Below the pieces are notes generated by a model, which was not told where the DNA came from, ran no database searches, and worked only from the letters and a program-made list of their open reading frames with translations. A program made the translations under genes and the position numbers. A DNA stretch of 17,468 nucleotides from Mariniphaga sp. (GTDB lineage: Bacteria; Bacteroidota; Bacteroidia; Bacteroidales; Prolixibacteraceae), in contig JABMQB010000228.1 in assembly GCA_013203525.1 (NCBI GenBank), positions 1-17,468 on the forward strand, read 5' to 3'. This document shows, in pieces, positions 9,451 to 17,009 of this stretch (position 1 is its first letter; each line of letters opens with the position of its first letter).

Positions 9451-10974
9451 TTAATTTTTGCTCCAGGACGACATCAGTTCATTTACCACGAAAGAATTAA
9501 TTTTTACATTGCCTTCTGATTCAATTTTAATATCCAGACTTTTGGGAATATCGAATTCGTAACCCGAAGTCACAGTAGCACCATCATTTGCATAAAGCTC
9601 TATCGAAGTTCTGTCGCCCAGTATTCGCAATTTTACCTTCCCATTAATAAGTGGGGCTGGGCATGATTTGCCATTAAAAGTGAAGCTTTTAATTTTATCT
9701 ACTTCTTTTTCAGCATTTTTATAATCTATGAGTTGCCCATAGGATATTTTAATACCTCGTACGGTCAGGTTTAGCTCTCCATCGGAACCGGGTTCAAATT
9801 CAATTGACATATCTACCAATTCAGGTTTAACATTAGCCAACTTTCTGTTAATAGCTTTTGCAGAGGTATTTTTAAATGTGTAGGATTTCTTATACAAACT
9901 CCTTATTTCCGCCACTGGCCAACGGAATAAACGTATACCATCAGGTGTAGTGCGTAGGCTCAAATCAGCAGGAAAGCTCATTTGCTGATTAAAGGGCATT
10001 TTCTGTTCGAGATAAGGGCAATCTTCTCTGCGATCATTCATCCAACCAATTTGAACAACCCGGCCATCGGGACCGTTGTTAAAAACTTGAGCCGCATAAA
10101 AACCTTTCCCGAAATCACCCTGCAGAGTAGAACCTTCAGTTATAAAATTGTTACCTTCTAATTGCCCTACTTCATAATCAAAACTTGCATCGGCGATGAC
10201 CCACTTCATATTATTTTTATCTCCATCAACAGGAAGCTGGAACAGATCAATACATTCGGCTGCCCACTTCCGACTGAAATCACCGGCTTTTTTCCAATCA
10301 ATCATATTGTCTGATTCGAAGACTCGAATTATTCTTTCGTTGCTGCCAAGAATGAGAATAATTTTCCAATTTTTATTTTTTTCATCCCAGAAAACTTTGG
10401 GATCACGCTCTCCCTTCATGATACCTTGATTGGGAATTACTGCTTTCCCTTCGTTGTAAAGAATAAAGGTCCTGCCTTTGTCTAAACTATAAGCCATGGC
10501 CTGATAGAATCCATTATTATTTGTTTTTGTGAAATAGGCGACCAAAGTTTTGGTATCGCCTACCTGTTTTTTCAGGCTATTGTTATGATCTACTATGGCT
10601 GTCCCCGACCAAATGGCTCCATTATCATAAGGAAGAATAGCATGTGGAAGTTGAGTCCAGTGTACCAGGTCACTACTCACTGCATGCCCCCATGACTTAA
10701 TGCCTCTTTTAACACTAAGTGCATTATGTTGAAAATAAAGGTGCCACTCACTGTCGTAGTAAACCAAACCATTGGGATCATTAAGCCAGTTTTTCCGGGA
10801 AGTAAAGTGGAACTGAGGGCGAAGAACCTGATCGTAGCCAACGTCCATATAGGAATTGAAGGTTTGCATTTCCTGATTTTGTGGATCGAAACTCTTATTT
10901 TGAACTTGCAAATCCATACTAAATACTGGCAAGAAGACCATTAACACATAGAAAATCAATATTTTATTTTGCAT
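9451..10974 (-). CDS. GH32 beta-fructosidase (exo-levanase / exo-inulinase / invertase type)
   Basis: Retaining fructosidase of 507 residues that releases fructose from fructans or sucrose-like ends. The N-terminus has a hydrophobic signal (about 1-20) and a short linker. All three catalytic signatures are present: W-L-N-D-P-N-G at 63-69 with nucleophile Asp66, R-D-P at 190-192 with the transition-state stabiliser Asp191, and E-C at 240-241 with acid/base Glu240. The five-bladed propeller spans about 52-355. The C-terminal beta-sandwich (about 370-500) includes the family-like R-T-S-I-E-L-Y segment. The overall pattern is closest to secreted exo-acting levanase/inulinase members, but the linkage (beta-2,1 or beta-2,6) cannot be read. 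It is the first gene after the widest gap in the window (271 bases) and may head the transcript running left through the sulfatases. A partial GAGG site lies 10 bases before the start. Confidence 0.94.
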   Translation of the reverse strand: MQNKILIFYVLMVFLPVFSMDLQVQNKSFDPQNQEMQTFNSYMDVGYDQVLRPQFHFTSRKNWLNDPNGLVYYDSEWHLYFQHNALSVKRGIKSWGHAVSSDLVHWTQLPHAILPYDNGAIWSGTAIVDHNNSLKKQVGDTKTLVAYFTKTNNNGFYQAMAYSLDKGRTFILYNEGKAVIPNQGIMKGERDPKVFWDEKNKNWKIILILGSNERIIRVFESDNMIDWKKAGDFSRKWAAECIDLFQLPVDGDKNNMKWVIADASFDYEVGQLEGNNFITEGSTLQGDFGKGFYAAQVFNNGPDGRVVQIGWMNDRREDCPYLEQKMPFNQQMSFPADLSLRTTPDGIRLFRWPVAEIRSLYKKSYTFKNTSAKAINRKLANVKPELVDMSIEFEPGSDGELNLTVRGIKISYGQLIDYKNAEKEVDKIKSFTFNGKSCPAPLINGKVKLRILGDRTSIELYANDGATVTSGYEFDIPKSLDIKIESEGNVKINSFVVNELMSSWSKN

Positions 10975-11245
10975 CTTTTTTATACCTCATATTTTTCTTT
11001 TTTGGCTATCAGCTTCATAATAATTTCTTCAAATATTCTAAATAGTTAATCCATTTTAAAAAATCAAGTATCTTTATGTTAATACTTTTAAAATCTAACA
11101 TAATTGCATCATTATTTAACCCACATGCACCATTTCTACCTTTTACATACTAAATAATTTAGATCAAGTAAAAAGATAATCATTGACCTAAAAATCGCTA
11201 GCTATGTGAATTATTATATTTAATACCTGAATTATAAATAATTTT
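10975..11245. other. Longest intergenic gap, likely promoter region for the GH32-to-sulfatase transcript
   Basis: This 271-base gap is very AT-rich and holds no gene I can support. It contains a perfect 13-base palindrome at 11150-11162. On the minus strand, AATATTTG (11030-11037) differs by one base from the Bacteroidetes -7 consensus TAnnTTTG, but no TTG box stands about 19 bases upstream, so it is weak. A 12-codon reading frame (11018-10980, minus) ends just before the GH32 start. I see no GC-rich hairpin with a T-run that would act as a terminator for the esterase gene. Confidence 0.4.
11150..11162. promoter_or_regulatory. 13-bp perfect palindrome, possible operator
   Basis: CTAAATAATTTAG reads the same on both strands around its central base and lies about 175 bases upstream of the GH32 start. 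Symmetry of this kind can bind a dimeric regulator. In such AT-rich DNA a palindrome of this size can also arise by chance, and the flanking bases do not extend it. Confidence 0.2.
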
Positions 11246-13432
11246 CTATTCTTTTCTCAATAATTGCCCACGTACATCTCTATAAAAACTATTTGCAGGT
11301 AATCCTTCTTTGTTCATAAGATTTGGTTCTGCAATTTCGTTCCATGCAAACCGCACAAATACAGGCTCCTTCACTAAATTTGTATTAACGAGCACGGTAT
11401 TATTCTCAATAACTGCATTTGCCTCCACAAAATTTGAGTCGGCGCCGGCAATTTCAAACCAATTTAAGGGCAGGTTATTTCTGGAGGCTAATCCGCCACC
11501 AACACGATCAAAAAATACACGTATTTTATCCCCTTCTTTTACCATCTTCTTTACCATGGGCCCACTATACACTAAATTGTCAATACCATATGTTCCATGT
11601 TTAGCCCAAAGAGCCAAACGACGGCCCACTTCGTCCTTATTTTTAGGATGAATATTGTCTATTGTGCTGATAACGGTTATGACTGCCATACCGGAATTGG
11701 GAATAAGTTCCATAGCTTTGGTTTGCGCTGCCCAAAATTCTGGAAGTTGGTAAACAGCATCACCACGATTATTAAAGGAAGCCAACTGCACGAAGTAAAA
11801 CGGAAAATTATTTCCCCAAACAGCTCTCCATTCCTTAACGAGAGTTTGCATTTTATCAGTATAGGTACTACCGTTTCTAACATTTGCTTCACCTTGATAC
11901 CATAGAACTCCCTTTATGGGCATTTTTGTATAAGGATGTACATCGGAATTATATAGAGCCGCATCTCCTGAATCGGACAAACCGGTTGCCCAGGGTTCAA
12001 TCCTGGTTCCCCCTCTGGCAGAAACAATTAAACCAATTGGAATATCTAAATCTGCTTCCAGATACTTTCCGAAAAAATATCCTACTGCAGAAATATGTTT
12101 TGATGTCGATGGTTCACATACATCCCATCTCAATCTTTCCTGAAAGTTTTCAACAGGAATGGAACTTCTTCCCCAGGTTGGGGTTGAAACAAAACGCAAT
12201 GCAGGATTTTCAGAAGATTGTATTTCCTCATCGTAACCTGATATAGCTATCAGGGAATAAGCCATGTTTGATTGTCCTGAACAAAACCAAACATCACCAA
12301 TAAGTAAATTAGATAAATTGAAGGTTCGGGTTCCACTGGTTATAGTCATATATACAGGGGATTTACTCATAGGCATTGCCGGTAATTCCAACGACCAATC
12401 TCCCTGGGCATTAGAGCTTGTGCTGCTGGATTCACCAGTGCTCATTGTTACCGTTACATACATTTCTGGCAATGCTTTACCCCATACCGGAATTGAAGCC
12501 CCTCTTTGAAGCATCATGTCATCGTCAAAAATATGCGCTAATCGCAATGATCCGACTACAAGCATGGAAACCGTACATGTATCCGAAGTTCCCTTGTTAT
12601 CTGAAACTGATACAACAAATTGATTTTCTCCTGCATCCGCAAAAAGTGGTGTACCTTCAAGAACTCCATCAGGAGCAATTTTCAGCCAATCAGGTCCGCT
12701 AATTTTTGTGAATGTAAGAAGATCATCATTTTTATCATCAGAAAACTTTGTAAGTGTATTTTTAAATAGTAAACTCTCATCTATGAAATCCAGTTCTAAT
12801 AAATTATATGGGTAACAACTAAATGAAACAGGTAAATTATGTTTGCCAGGTTTTCCTATAACAGAGGCATTATCAATATACTCTTGTTGAAAATAAGGGC
12901 CTGTACCACGATCATTAACATTTAACAATATTCGAGCATATGCCGTATTAGATGGTGCAGTGGCTTTGCCTTCCAGCTTAATCCATTGTTGGGTATCAGA
13001 AGAAATGTTATCAACTTCAGCAATAGTTATGAGATCTCCAATCAATACATCTGAAGAATTATACCATTCTACCTGAATTCGAGGTTGCCAACGGCATTCA
13101 GTGGTAGGAATATAATAATCGACAGAAAAAGTATATTCTTCATTGGCAATGGCACTGAAATATTGAAACACTGAAGAGACTTGCCATCGGAAATTTAAAG
13201 CTTTGTTATTTGCCCCAATTTGATTACGAGCCAGGGTCCCATCAGTAAGCCATGAATTAAACTCTTTCTCTTTTTCTATTACTCTTCGCCAATATTTACA
13301 ATGAAAAGAACTAGATCGGTCACGGGCAGCTATTCCAATTTCAAAATCTCCATTTTTTAACAATTCACCTGCACTTACATTATCATTTATAAATAATGCA
13401 GATAATAGAATAATCCAAAATAAATTTTTCAT
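11246..13432 (-). CDS. Sialate-O-acetylesterase-type SGNH esterase with CBM-like and Ig-like domains
   Basis: Exported carbohydrate esterase of 728 residues, expected to remove O-acetyl groups from sugars. A signal peptide covers about 1-21. A carbohydrate-binding-like sandwich follows (about 23-190, opening with L-L-K-N-G-D-F-E). Next comes a putative Ig / cadherin-like domain (about 212-293, with the D-W-L and G-T-P pattern typical of it). The small beta domain before the esterase (about 297-375) and the SGNH hydrolase make up the catalytic part. Block I is G-Q-S-N-M at 386-390 with nucleophile Ser388. W-Y-Q-G-E at 511-515 matches the next conserved block. I-D-N-I-H-P (591-596) supplies His595 and Asp592. 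The family includes sialate 9-O-acetylesterases, but such genes in polysaccharide loci often act on other acetylated glycans, so sialic acid is not implied. Gaps of 148 bases upstream and 271 downstream suggest it may have its own promoter. Confidence 0.9.
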   Translation of the reverse strand: MKNLFWIILLSALFINDNVSAGELLKNGDFEIGIAARDRSSSFHCKYWRRVIEKEKEFNSWLTDGTLARNQIGANNKALNFRWQVSSVFQYFSAIANEEYTFSVDYYIPTTECRWQPRIQVEWYNSSDVLIGDLITIAEVDNISSDTQQWIKLEGKATAPSNTAYARILLNVNDRGTGPYFQQEYIDNASVIGKPGKHNLPVSFSCYPYNLLELDFIDESLLFKNTLTKFSDDKNDDLLTFTKISGPDWLKIAPDGVLEGTPLFADAGENQFVVSVSDNKGTSDTCTVSMLVVGSLRLAHIFDDDMMLQRGASIPVWGKALPEMYVTVTMSTGESSSTSSNAQGDWSLELPAMPMSKSPVYMTITSGTRTFNLSNLLIGDVWFCSGQSNMAYSLIAISGYDEEIQSSENPALRFVSTPTWGRSSIPVENFQERLRWDVCEPSTSKHISAVGYFFGKYLEADLDIPIGLIVSARGGTRIEPWATGLSDSGDAALYNSDVHPYTKMPIKGVLWYQGEANVRNGSTYTDKMQTLVKEWRAVWGNNFPFYFVQLASFNNRGDAVYQLPEFWAAQTKAMELIPNSGMAVITVISTIDNIHPKNKDEVGRRLALWAKHGTYGIDNLVYSGPMVKKMVKEGDKIRVFFDRVGGGLASRNNLPLNWFEIAGADSNFVEANAVIENNTVLVNTNLVKEPVFVRFAWNEIAEPNLMNKEGLPANSFYRDVRGQLLRKE

Positions 13433-13468
13433 GTGTATATACTTTTTCTTTTATGTTTAAAAAACAAA

Positions 13469-13498
13469 AAATTGTACTCGTAGTGTTTAATTTTTCAA
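13469..13498 (-). promoter_or_regulatory. Candidate Bacteroidetes-type promoter for the esterase gene
   Basis: On the minus strand TTG (13498-13496) is followed after exactly 19 bases by TACAATTT (13476-13469). That resembles the Bacteroidetes -33 TTG / -7 TAnnTTTG arrangement, with two mismatches in the -7 box. A transcript starting just downstream would have a leader of about 30 bases before the ATG at 13432. The match is imperfect in AT-rich DNA. Confidence 0.3.
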
Positions 13499-13580
13499 TT
13501 ATATCAAGGTTAATTTTTTTTCACCAAATTCATATTCATGAACTATACTTGCCTGGTACATTTTTTTGTAATAGTTTGTT

Positions 13581-14939
13581 TTACGGAGTTATATAATCCG
13601 TGATCAACTCAGTAAGACCATCAATAATTGCACGTTCGGCACAGCCCTGTTTATCCCTGGCTCCCAGTACCTGAAAGGTTCGTTCCCCATAGGCAGCATC
13701 GTTGGGAATATAACCGCGCCCCTGTCCAAGACCTGTGCTGGTCAGCGTTACAAACATGGTTTGGGTTAGCGGAGATTCTTTTCTCAGTTGCAGCCCAATG
13801 TAAGAGAATAATTCCCCATCACATGCAGCAATGACTGTAGCTCCAAGACCCAGTACTGCCAGGTGGTGATCTACATCTGGTCCGTCTTCGTATTCACCCA
13901 GACTGCCTTCACGATAAACAGGATTGGTCCGGTCATAATTGACCCTTACCCGCCCGGGACAGCTCACCGTCTTTTGAGCCCCTTTTATGTACAGATCTCC
14001 GATGGTCTTCCTGGTTAAGGTCATCACCCGAATAACCTCTTCTCCAAGAATCTGACCTTCGCTTTCGATAAGCCTGAAGACATTGTCCAACGCATCCGGA
14101 TCAACCGGTTTCCGCTCATTACCAGTGAGCTCTCCACCTCTCACACTTGCAATTGCATTTAATTGGGGCCTCATGATAATAGGATTCTGGTCTCCTGATG
14201 CACCCTGGCTGAAAGCCACAACAATATCATCACCAAAAGCCTTTTCAACGTAACGGCAGGTTGCCCCTGGAAAATCCGCGCTGAAGACACCTTGTGCAAA
14301 TGCATTGATCGGATGCATGGCATAGGCCATATAGACCGCAATGGGTTCGCCGGAAGGTTTTTCAAACTTAATAACATCCACAGTCTTGTCAGACCAGCCA
14401 TCCAGGTTTGGTGCCTGGACCCATTCCCGGGTATCCATATCAATTGCATCACGGTTCACGTTCAGGTAACATACTCCCTTTCCATATCCCATCTTTGCAG
14501 GCTGCAGTGAGGACCTGGCCTGGATGACGGCATCCAGAATAATGTCTGCGACCTGTTTCGGTTGATTATTCACAGAACGATCCATCCTAACGCTATGAGA
14601 GTGCGTGGTGGTAATGATGATGTTCGCAACCGGGCAATCCAGCTCATCCGATAAATTGACCAGCAGATCAGCACAGCTTGCACTGTCGATACGTCCTTCG
14701 ATGGTGATAAGTGCCGCACGTGTGTTGGTATTATCCAGAACAATGGCACGAACGTATGCCCGTTCATGATCGTATTTCCCGGTTGCCGGAGCCACTGGCT
14801 GGTCCTCAGGAGTAATGTCAATTTTCGCAACTCCTACTTTTAAGGGATATACCTCACTGGTTTGTACCCCTCCAACGACCTGACCCATGAGCAAAACCAT
14901 AATTATTAGGAAACTAATTTTTTTCAATTGAATGTACAT
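13581..14939 (-). CDS. Neutral/alkaline-ceramidase-family (PF04734) exported hydrolase of unknown substrate
   Basis: Exported protein of 452 residues with a hydrophobic N-terminus (about 1-24), matching the N-terminal domain of neutral ceramidases but lacking the full C-terminal domain. By comparison with the Pseudomonas enzyme, the zinc ligands appear kept: the T-T-H-S-H-S block (His113, His115), His209 in A-M-H-P, Glu376 and Tyr417. The segment that normally carries the catalytic serine (G-x-x-S-P-N) reads G-D-Q-N-P at 249-253, so the serine is replaced by asparagine. A ceramidase role is therefore doubtful. A zinc-dependent hydrolase on another, perhaps carbohydrate, substrate is an inference from the setting. 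Base use is distinctive: one 60-base line (13621-13680) has 30 G+C against 16-18 in sampled lines of AT-rich genes here, though the first 25 codons are AT-rich. This suggests separate ancestry. It follows the plug gene by 60 bases. Confidence 0.85.
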   Translation of the reverse strand: MYIQLKKISFLIIMVLLMGQVVGGVQTSEVYPLKVGVAKIDITPEDQPVAPATGKYDHERAYVRAIVLDNTNTRAALITIEGRIDSASCADLLVNLSDELDCPVANIIITTTHSHSVRMDRSVNNQPKQVADIILDAVIQARSSLQPAKMGYGKGVCYLNVNRDAIDMDTREWVQAPNLDGWSDKTVDVIKFEKPSGEPIAVYMAYAMHPINAFAQGVFSADFPGATCRYVEKAFGDDIVVAFSQGASGDQNPIIMRPQLNAIASVRGGELTGNERKPVDPDALDNVFRLIESEGQILGEEVIRVMTLTRKTIGDLYIKGAQKTVSCPGRVRVNYDRTNPVYREGSLGEYEDGPDVDHHLAVLGLGATVIAACDGELFSYIGLQLRKESPLTQTMFVTLTSTGLGQGRGYIPNDAAYGERTFQVLGARDKQGCAERAIIDGLTELITDYITP

Positions 14940-14999
14940 TTTGGTTATCGATTATCTGGTTAATTTATAGGTCTTAAATAATGACAATATTATCATTTC

Positions 15000-15662
15000 T
15001 CATTTAGTTTCAATAACAACAACTCCATTTGTAGCATATACACCATAAATTGAAGCTGCATTACCTTTAAGAACATTTATACTTTTAATTGATTGAGTAG
15101 ATAAACTTCTTATAGTTGATTCATTTACCTGCATACCATCAAGAATAAGCAGAGCTCCATTACCGTGTGTGCTACTTATTCCTCTTATTCTAATTTCACC
15201 CTGAAAAACTTCAACTCCTGGAAATCTACCACTGATAATATTGAAAACATCTTTGTACCTTGAGAAATCCTCCTCTTTATTATGTAAAGAGTTCATGGCA
15301 AATAGTTTTTCTCTATCCTTTATATGACCATATCCAATTGCAATTTCCTGGGCTTCATCATTACTTTGAAGTTGTAGGTTAATCAAAACCAGTTTTGTTT
15401 CTTTTTTTACCTTAAACCTTTTAGTAACAAATCCATTTGCACTGATTATAAATTTGTCTGGAGTGTTACATATAAGACTAAAATACCCATTTGTGTCAGA
15501 TAATACAACCTGATTTGTGCTTTTCACTTTTATAGATGCATTCATAAGAAGGATACTATCGAAAGTAGTAACCTTTCCTTGCACAAACTTACTTTGAGCA
15601 AATATTGTAGGCAAAAAAAGAAATACTAAAACTATTATGGTTAAAGTCTTTTTAGCAATCAT
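15000..15662 (-). CDS. Short exported protein: carboxypeptidase-D-like domain plus TonB-receptor plug, no barrel
   Basis: Protein of 220 residues. I chose the ATG at 15662 because it opens a clean signal peptide (about 1-23, ending F-A-Q); an upstream ATG at 15710 would add 16 charged residues before it. Residues about 26-100 fit the carboxypeptidase-D regulatory-like domain of SusC-type proteins (D-T-N-G-Y-F-S-L at 56-63). Residues about 120-220 fit the plug: G-R-F-P-G-V (145-150), I-R-I-R-G (157-161), L-I-L-D-G-M (172-177), N-V-L-K-G-N-A-A-S-I-Y-G (196-207) and A-T-N-G-V-V-V-I-E-T-K at the end. In SusC proteins the beta-barrel follows exactly here, but this frame stops and no barrel is encoded downstream. 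It may be a genuine stand-alone plug protein, a type seen in Bacteroidota, or a remnant. It is AT-rich between two GC-richer genes. Confidence 0.85.
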   Translation of the reverse strand: MIAKKTLTIIVLVFLFLPTIFAQSKFVQGKVTTFDSILLMNASIKVKSTNQVVLSDTNGYFSLICNTPDKFIISANGFVTKRFKVKKETKLVLINLQLQSNDEAQEIAIGYGHIKDREKLFAMNSLHNKEEDFSRYKDVFNIISGRFPGVEVFQGEIRIRGISSTHGNGALLILDGMQVNESTIRSLSTQSIKSINVLKGNAASIYGVYATNGVVVIETK

Positions 15663-15718
15663 GATTTCTTTTATCCTTTTTGAGTTTTTGATTCTTTTTA
15701 ATAAACACATTATGCCCT

Positions 15719-15743
15719 TCCAGGCGTTCCGAAGTGGACTGGA
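15719..15743. other. Imperfect stem-loop at a composition boundary
   Basis: TCCAG at 15719-15723 pairs with CTGGA at 15739-15743, and an inner TCC/GGA pair can form inside the loop. It lies just after the oxidoreductase stop, in the last GC-rich stretch before AT-rich DNA begins near 15712. No T-run follows on the minus strand, so it is not a standard terminator. It could be an mRNA processing or stabilising hairpin, or chance. Confidence 0.25.
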
Positions 15744-15744
15744 C

Positions 15745-16995
15745 TCAAACCCTCTTTGCTGTTTTAGTCATTGGGTCCCATGTTAGTGCTCTCCCTTCCT
15801 GGATCGCCTGACGGCCAAGCAAAGGGGGAAGGCTAGAGTAAAAGCCAACTTCTACATTACATGTTGGTTTCTGCCGGGACTTTATGCAATCCATCCAGTT
15901 TCGTACGTGAACATCATGGGCCGCCCTCCCGGAAGTTACACTATCGTCCAATAAAAAATCCTTCGCTTCAAAGGACGCCTCAACACCTCGCCCGCTTGTG
16001 GGTCTAATTATATACCCTGCGCGGTTCACAAACAGGTAGCCCTTCATTCCGTAAAAGGAGGGTCCTCTTGAAATTTCGGTGGTGGGTCGTGTGGCACTCA
16101 CAAATGACATTACGAAATCGTCGTACTTATAACTGATCGTATAAGTACCTGGCACGAGTTCGGGATCCGGGTTTGGCATGGACGCCGCTGCGGTGAATGT
16201 TGGAGCCTGCACATCGTATCCTAGTGCCATGTGCACAATATCAATAAAGTGGACGCCCCAGTCGGTGATCCCACCACCACCATAATCATAGTAGCTGCGC
16301 CAACGCCGCCTGGCACTTTCATAAGGATGCCTTGGCGCCGGCCCCTGAAACATCTCCCAGTTAAAGTCTTCCGGAACTTGCTCCGGTTGTGCAGGCTGCG
16401 GTCTACTTCTGCCATAACGGCTTACATGATTAACAATGACCTGAGTCACATCTCCGATCAGCCCGTCCTGGATCATCCTGGCGCACTCCTGGAAATGGGG
16501 CCAACTGCGCTGCTGCGTACCCAATTGAACAACCCGCTTATGTTTCTGGGCTGCTTCTAGTATCTGAACCGCTGCAGGTATAGTATTGGAAATGGGCTTT
16601 TCGAGATAAACATCCTTTCCCGCCTCGCAGGCGTCCACCGTCATAGGGGCATGCCAATGGTCAGGTGTAGCCACCACTACTGCATCAATATCCTTGCGCT
16701 CAATTATGCGACGGTAATCTTCATATGTATCAACCTTGTCACTGAACTTCGCTGCGAATTGTGTGAGCCTAGTATTATCCACATCACAAAGAGCCACAGT
16801 AGCGCAGTCAGGCTGTTTATTGAAGGCTTGAATAAGGATGTTCATACGGTTGCCAGTGCCGATGACCGCCACCTGAATTTTCTCGCTTGGGGGCGTGTAA
16901 CCGGTCCCACCCAGAACGTATCGGGGAACCACGCTAACTACTGCACCGCTTACTAAGGTCTTTTTCATAAAATCTCTTCGATTTAAATTGCTCAT
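15745..16995 (-). CDS. Tat-exported Gfo/Idh/MocA-family sugar oxidoreductase
   Basis: NAD(P)-dependent oxidoreductase of 416 residues that probably acts on a sugar or glycoside outside the cytoplasm. N-R-R-D-F-M-K-K at 5-12 is a twin-arginine export signal, followed by a hydrophobic stretch to about 30, so it would be exported folded with its cofactor. The Rossmann domain starts at about 39 with A-V-I-G-T-G-N-R (43-50). E-K-P at 132-134 gives the family's catalytic-region Lys133. The second domain carries W-G-V-H-F-I-D (246-252) with His249. The gene is unlike most neighbours: sampled line 16381-16440 is 50% G+C, and it has the only strong Shine-Dalgarno site in the window. Its upstream neighbour, 38 bases away, is a DUF1080 protein. 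In Bacteroides such pairs serve a route in which glycosides are oxidised at C3 before cleavage, so that is the favoured role. The exact substrate is unknown. Confidence 0.9.
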   Translation of the reverse strand: MSNLNRRDFMKKTLVSGAVVSVVPRYVLGGTGYTPPSEKIQVAVIGTGNRMNILIQAFNKQPDCATVALCDVDNTRLTQFAAKFSDKVDTYEDYRRIIERKDIDAVVVATPDHWHAPMTVDACEAGKDVYLEKPISNTIPAAVQILEAAQKHKRVVQLGTQQRSWPHFQECARMIQDGLIGDVTQVIVNHVSRYGRSRPQPAQPEQVPEDFNWEMFQGPAPRHPYESARRRWRSYYDYGGGGITDWGVHFIDIVHMALGYDVQAPTFTAAASMPNPDPELVPGTYTISYKYDDFVMSFVSATRPTTEISRGPSFYGMKGYLFVNRAGYIIRPTSGRGVEASFEAKDFLLDDSVTSGRAAHDVHVRNWMDCIKSRQKPTCNVEVGFYSSLPPLLGRQAIQEGRALTWDPMTKTAKRV

Positions 16996-17002
16996 AATAT
17001 TT

Positions 17003-17009
17003 CTCCTTT
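17003..17009 (-). promoter_or_regulatory. Strong Shine-Dalgarno site of the oxidoreductase gene
   Basis: AAAGGAG on the minus strand stands 7 bases before the ATG at 16995, an ideal spacing. It fixes that start. The other starts in the window show A-rich leaders with no such site, or only partial ones (GAGG before the GH32 gene, AAGGA 11 bases before the plug gene). Confidence 0.75.

Noticed and set aside
10980..11018. 12-codon reading frame just upstream of the GH32 start (possible leader peptide)
   Set aside because: It is too short to judge, has no run of regulatory codons, and no attenuator-like hairpins follow it.
11884..12246. Plus-strand open frame of 120 codons
   Set aside because: It is antisense to the esterase catalytic core, where the minus-strand frame carries clear family motifs.
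14980..14997. Imperfect palindrome AATGACAATATTATCATT between the plug and ceramidase-like genes
   Set aside because: Five-base arms in AT-rich DNA are expected by chance, and no promoter box accompanies it.
14940..15000. Frameshift hypothesis: a SusC barrel continuing after the plug in another frame
   Set aside because: Only 60 bases separate the plug stop from the next gene, and that gene is an intact ceramidase-family protein, so no barrel sequence exists here.
13433..15744. Insertion sequence or transposon as the cause of the GC boundaries
   Set aside because: No transposase or integrase frame, terminal inverted repeats or target duplications are visible at the boundaries.
15713..15755. 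tRNA-like segment (GGTTTGAGTCC resembles a T-loop), considered as an attachment site
   Set aside because: Part of it is the oxidoreductase's last codons, no cloverleaf can be built around it, and I found no matching repeat in the window.
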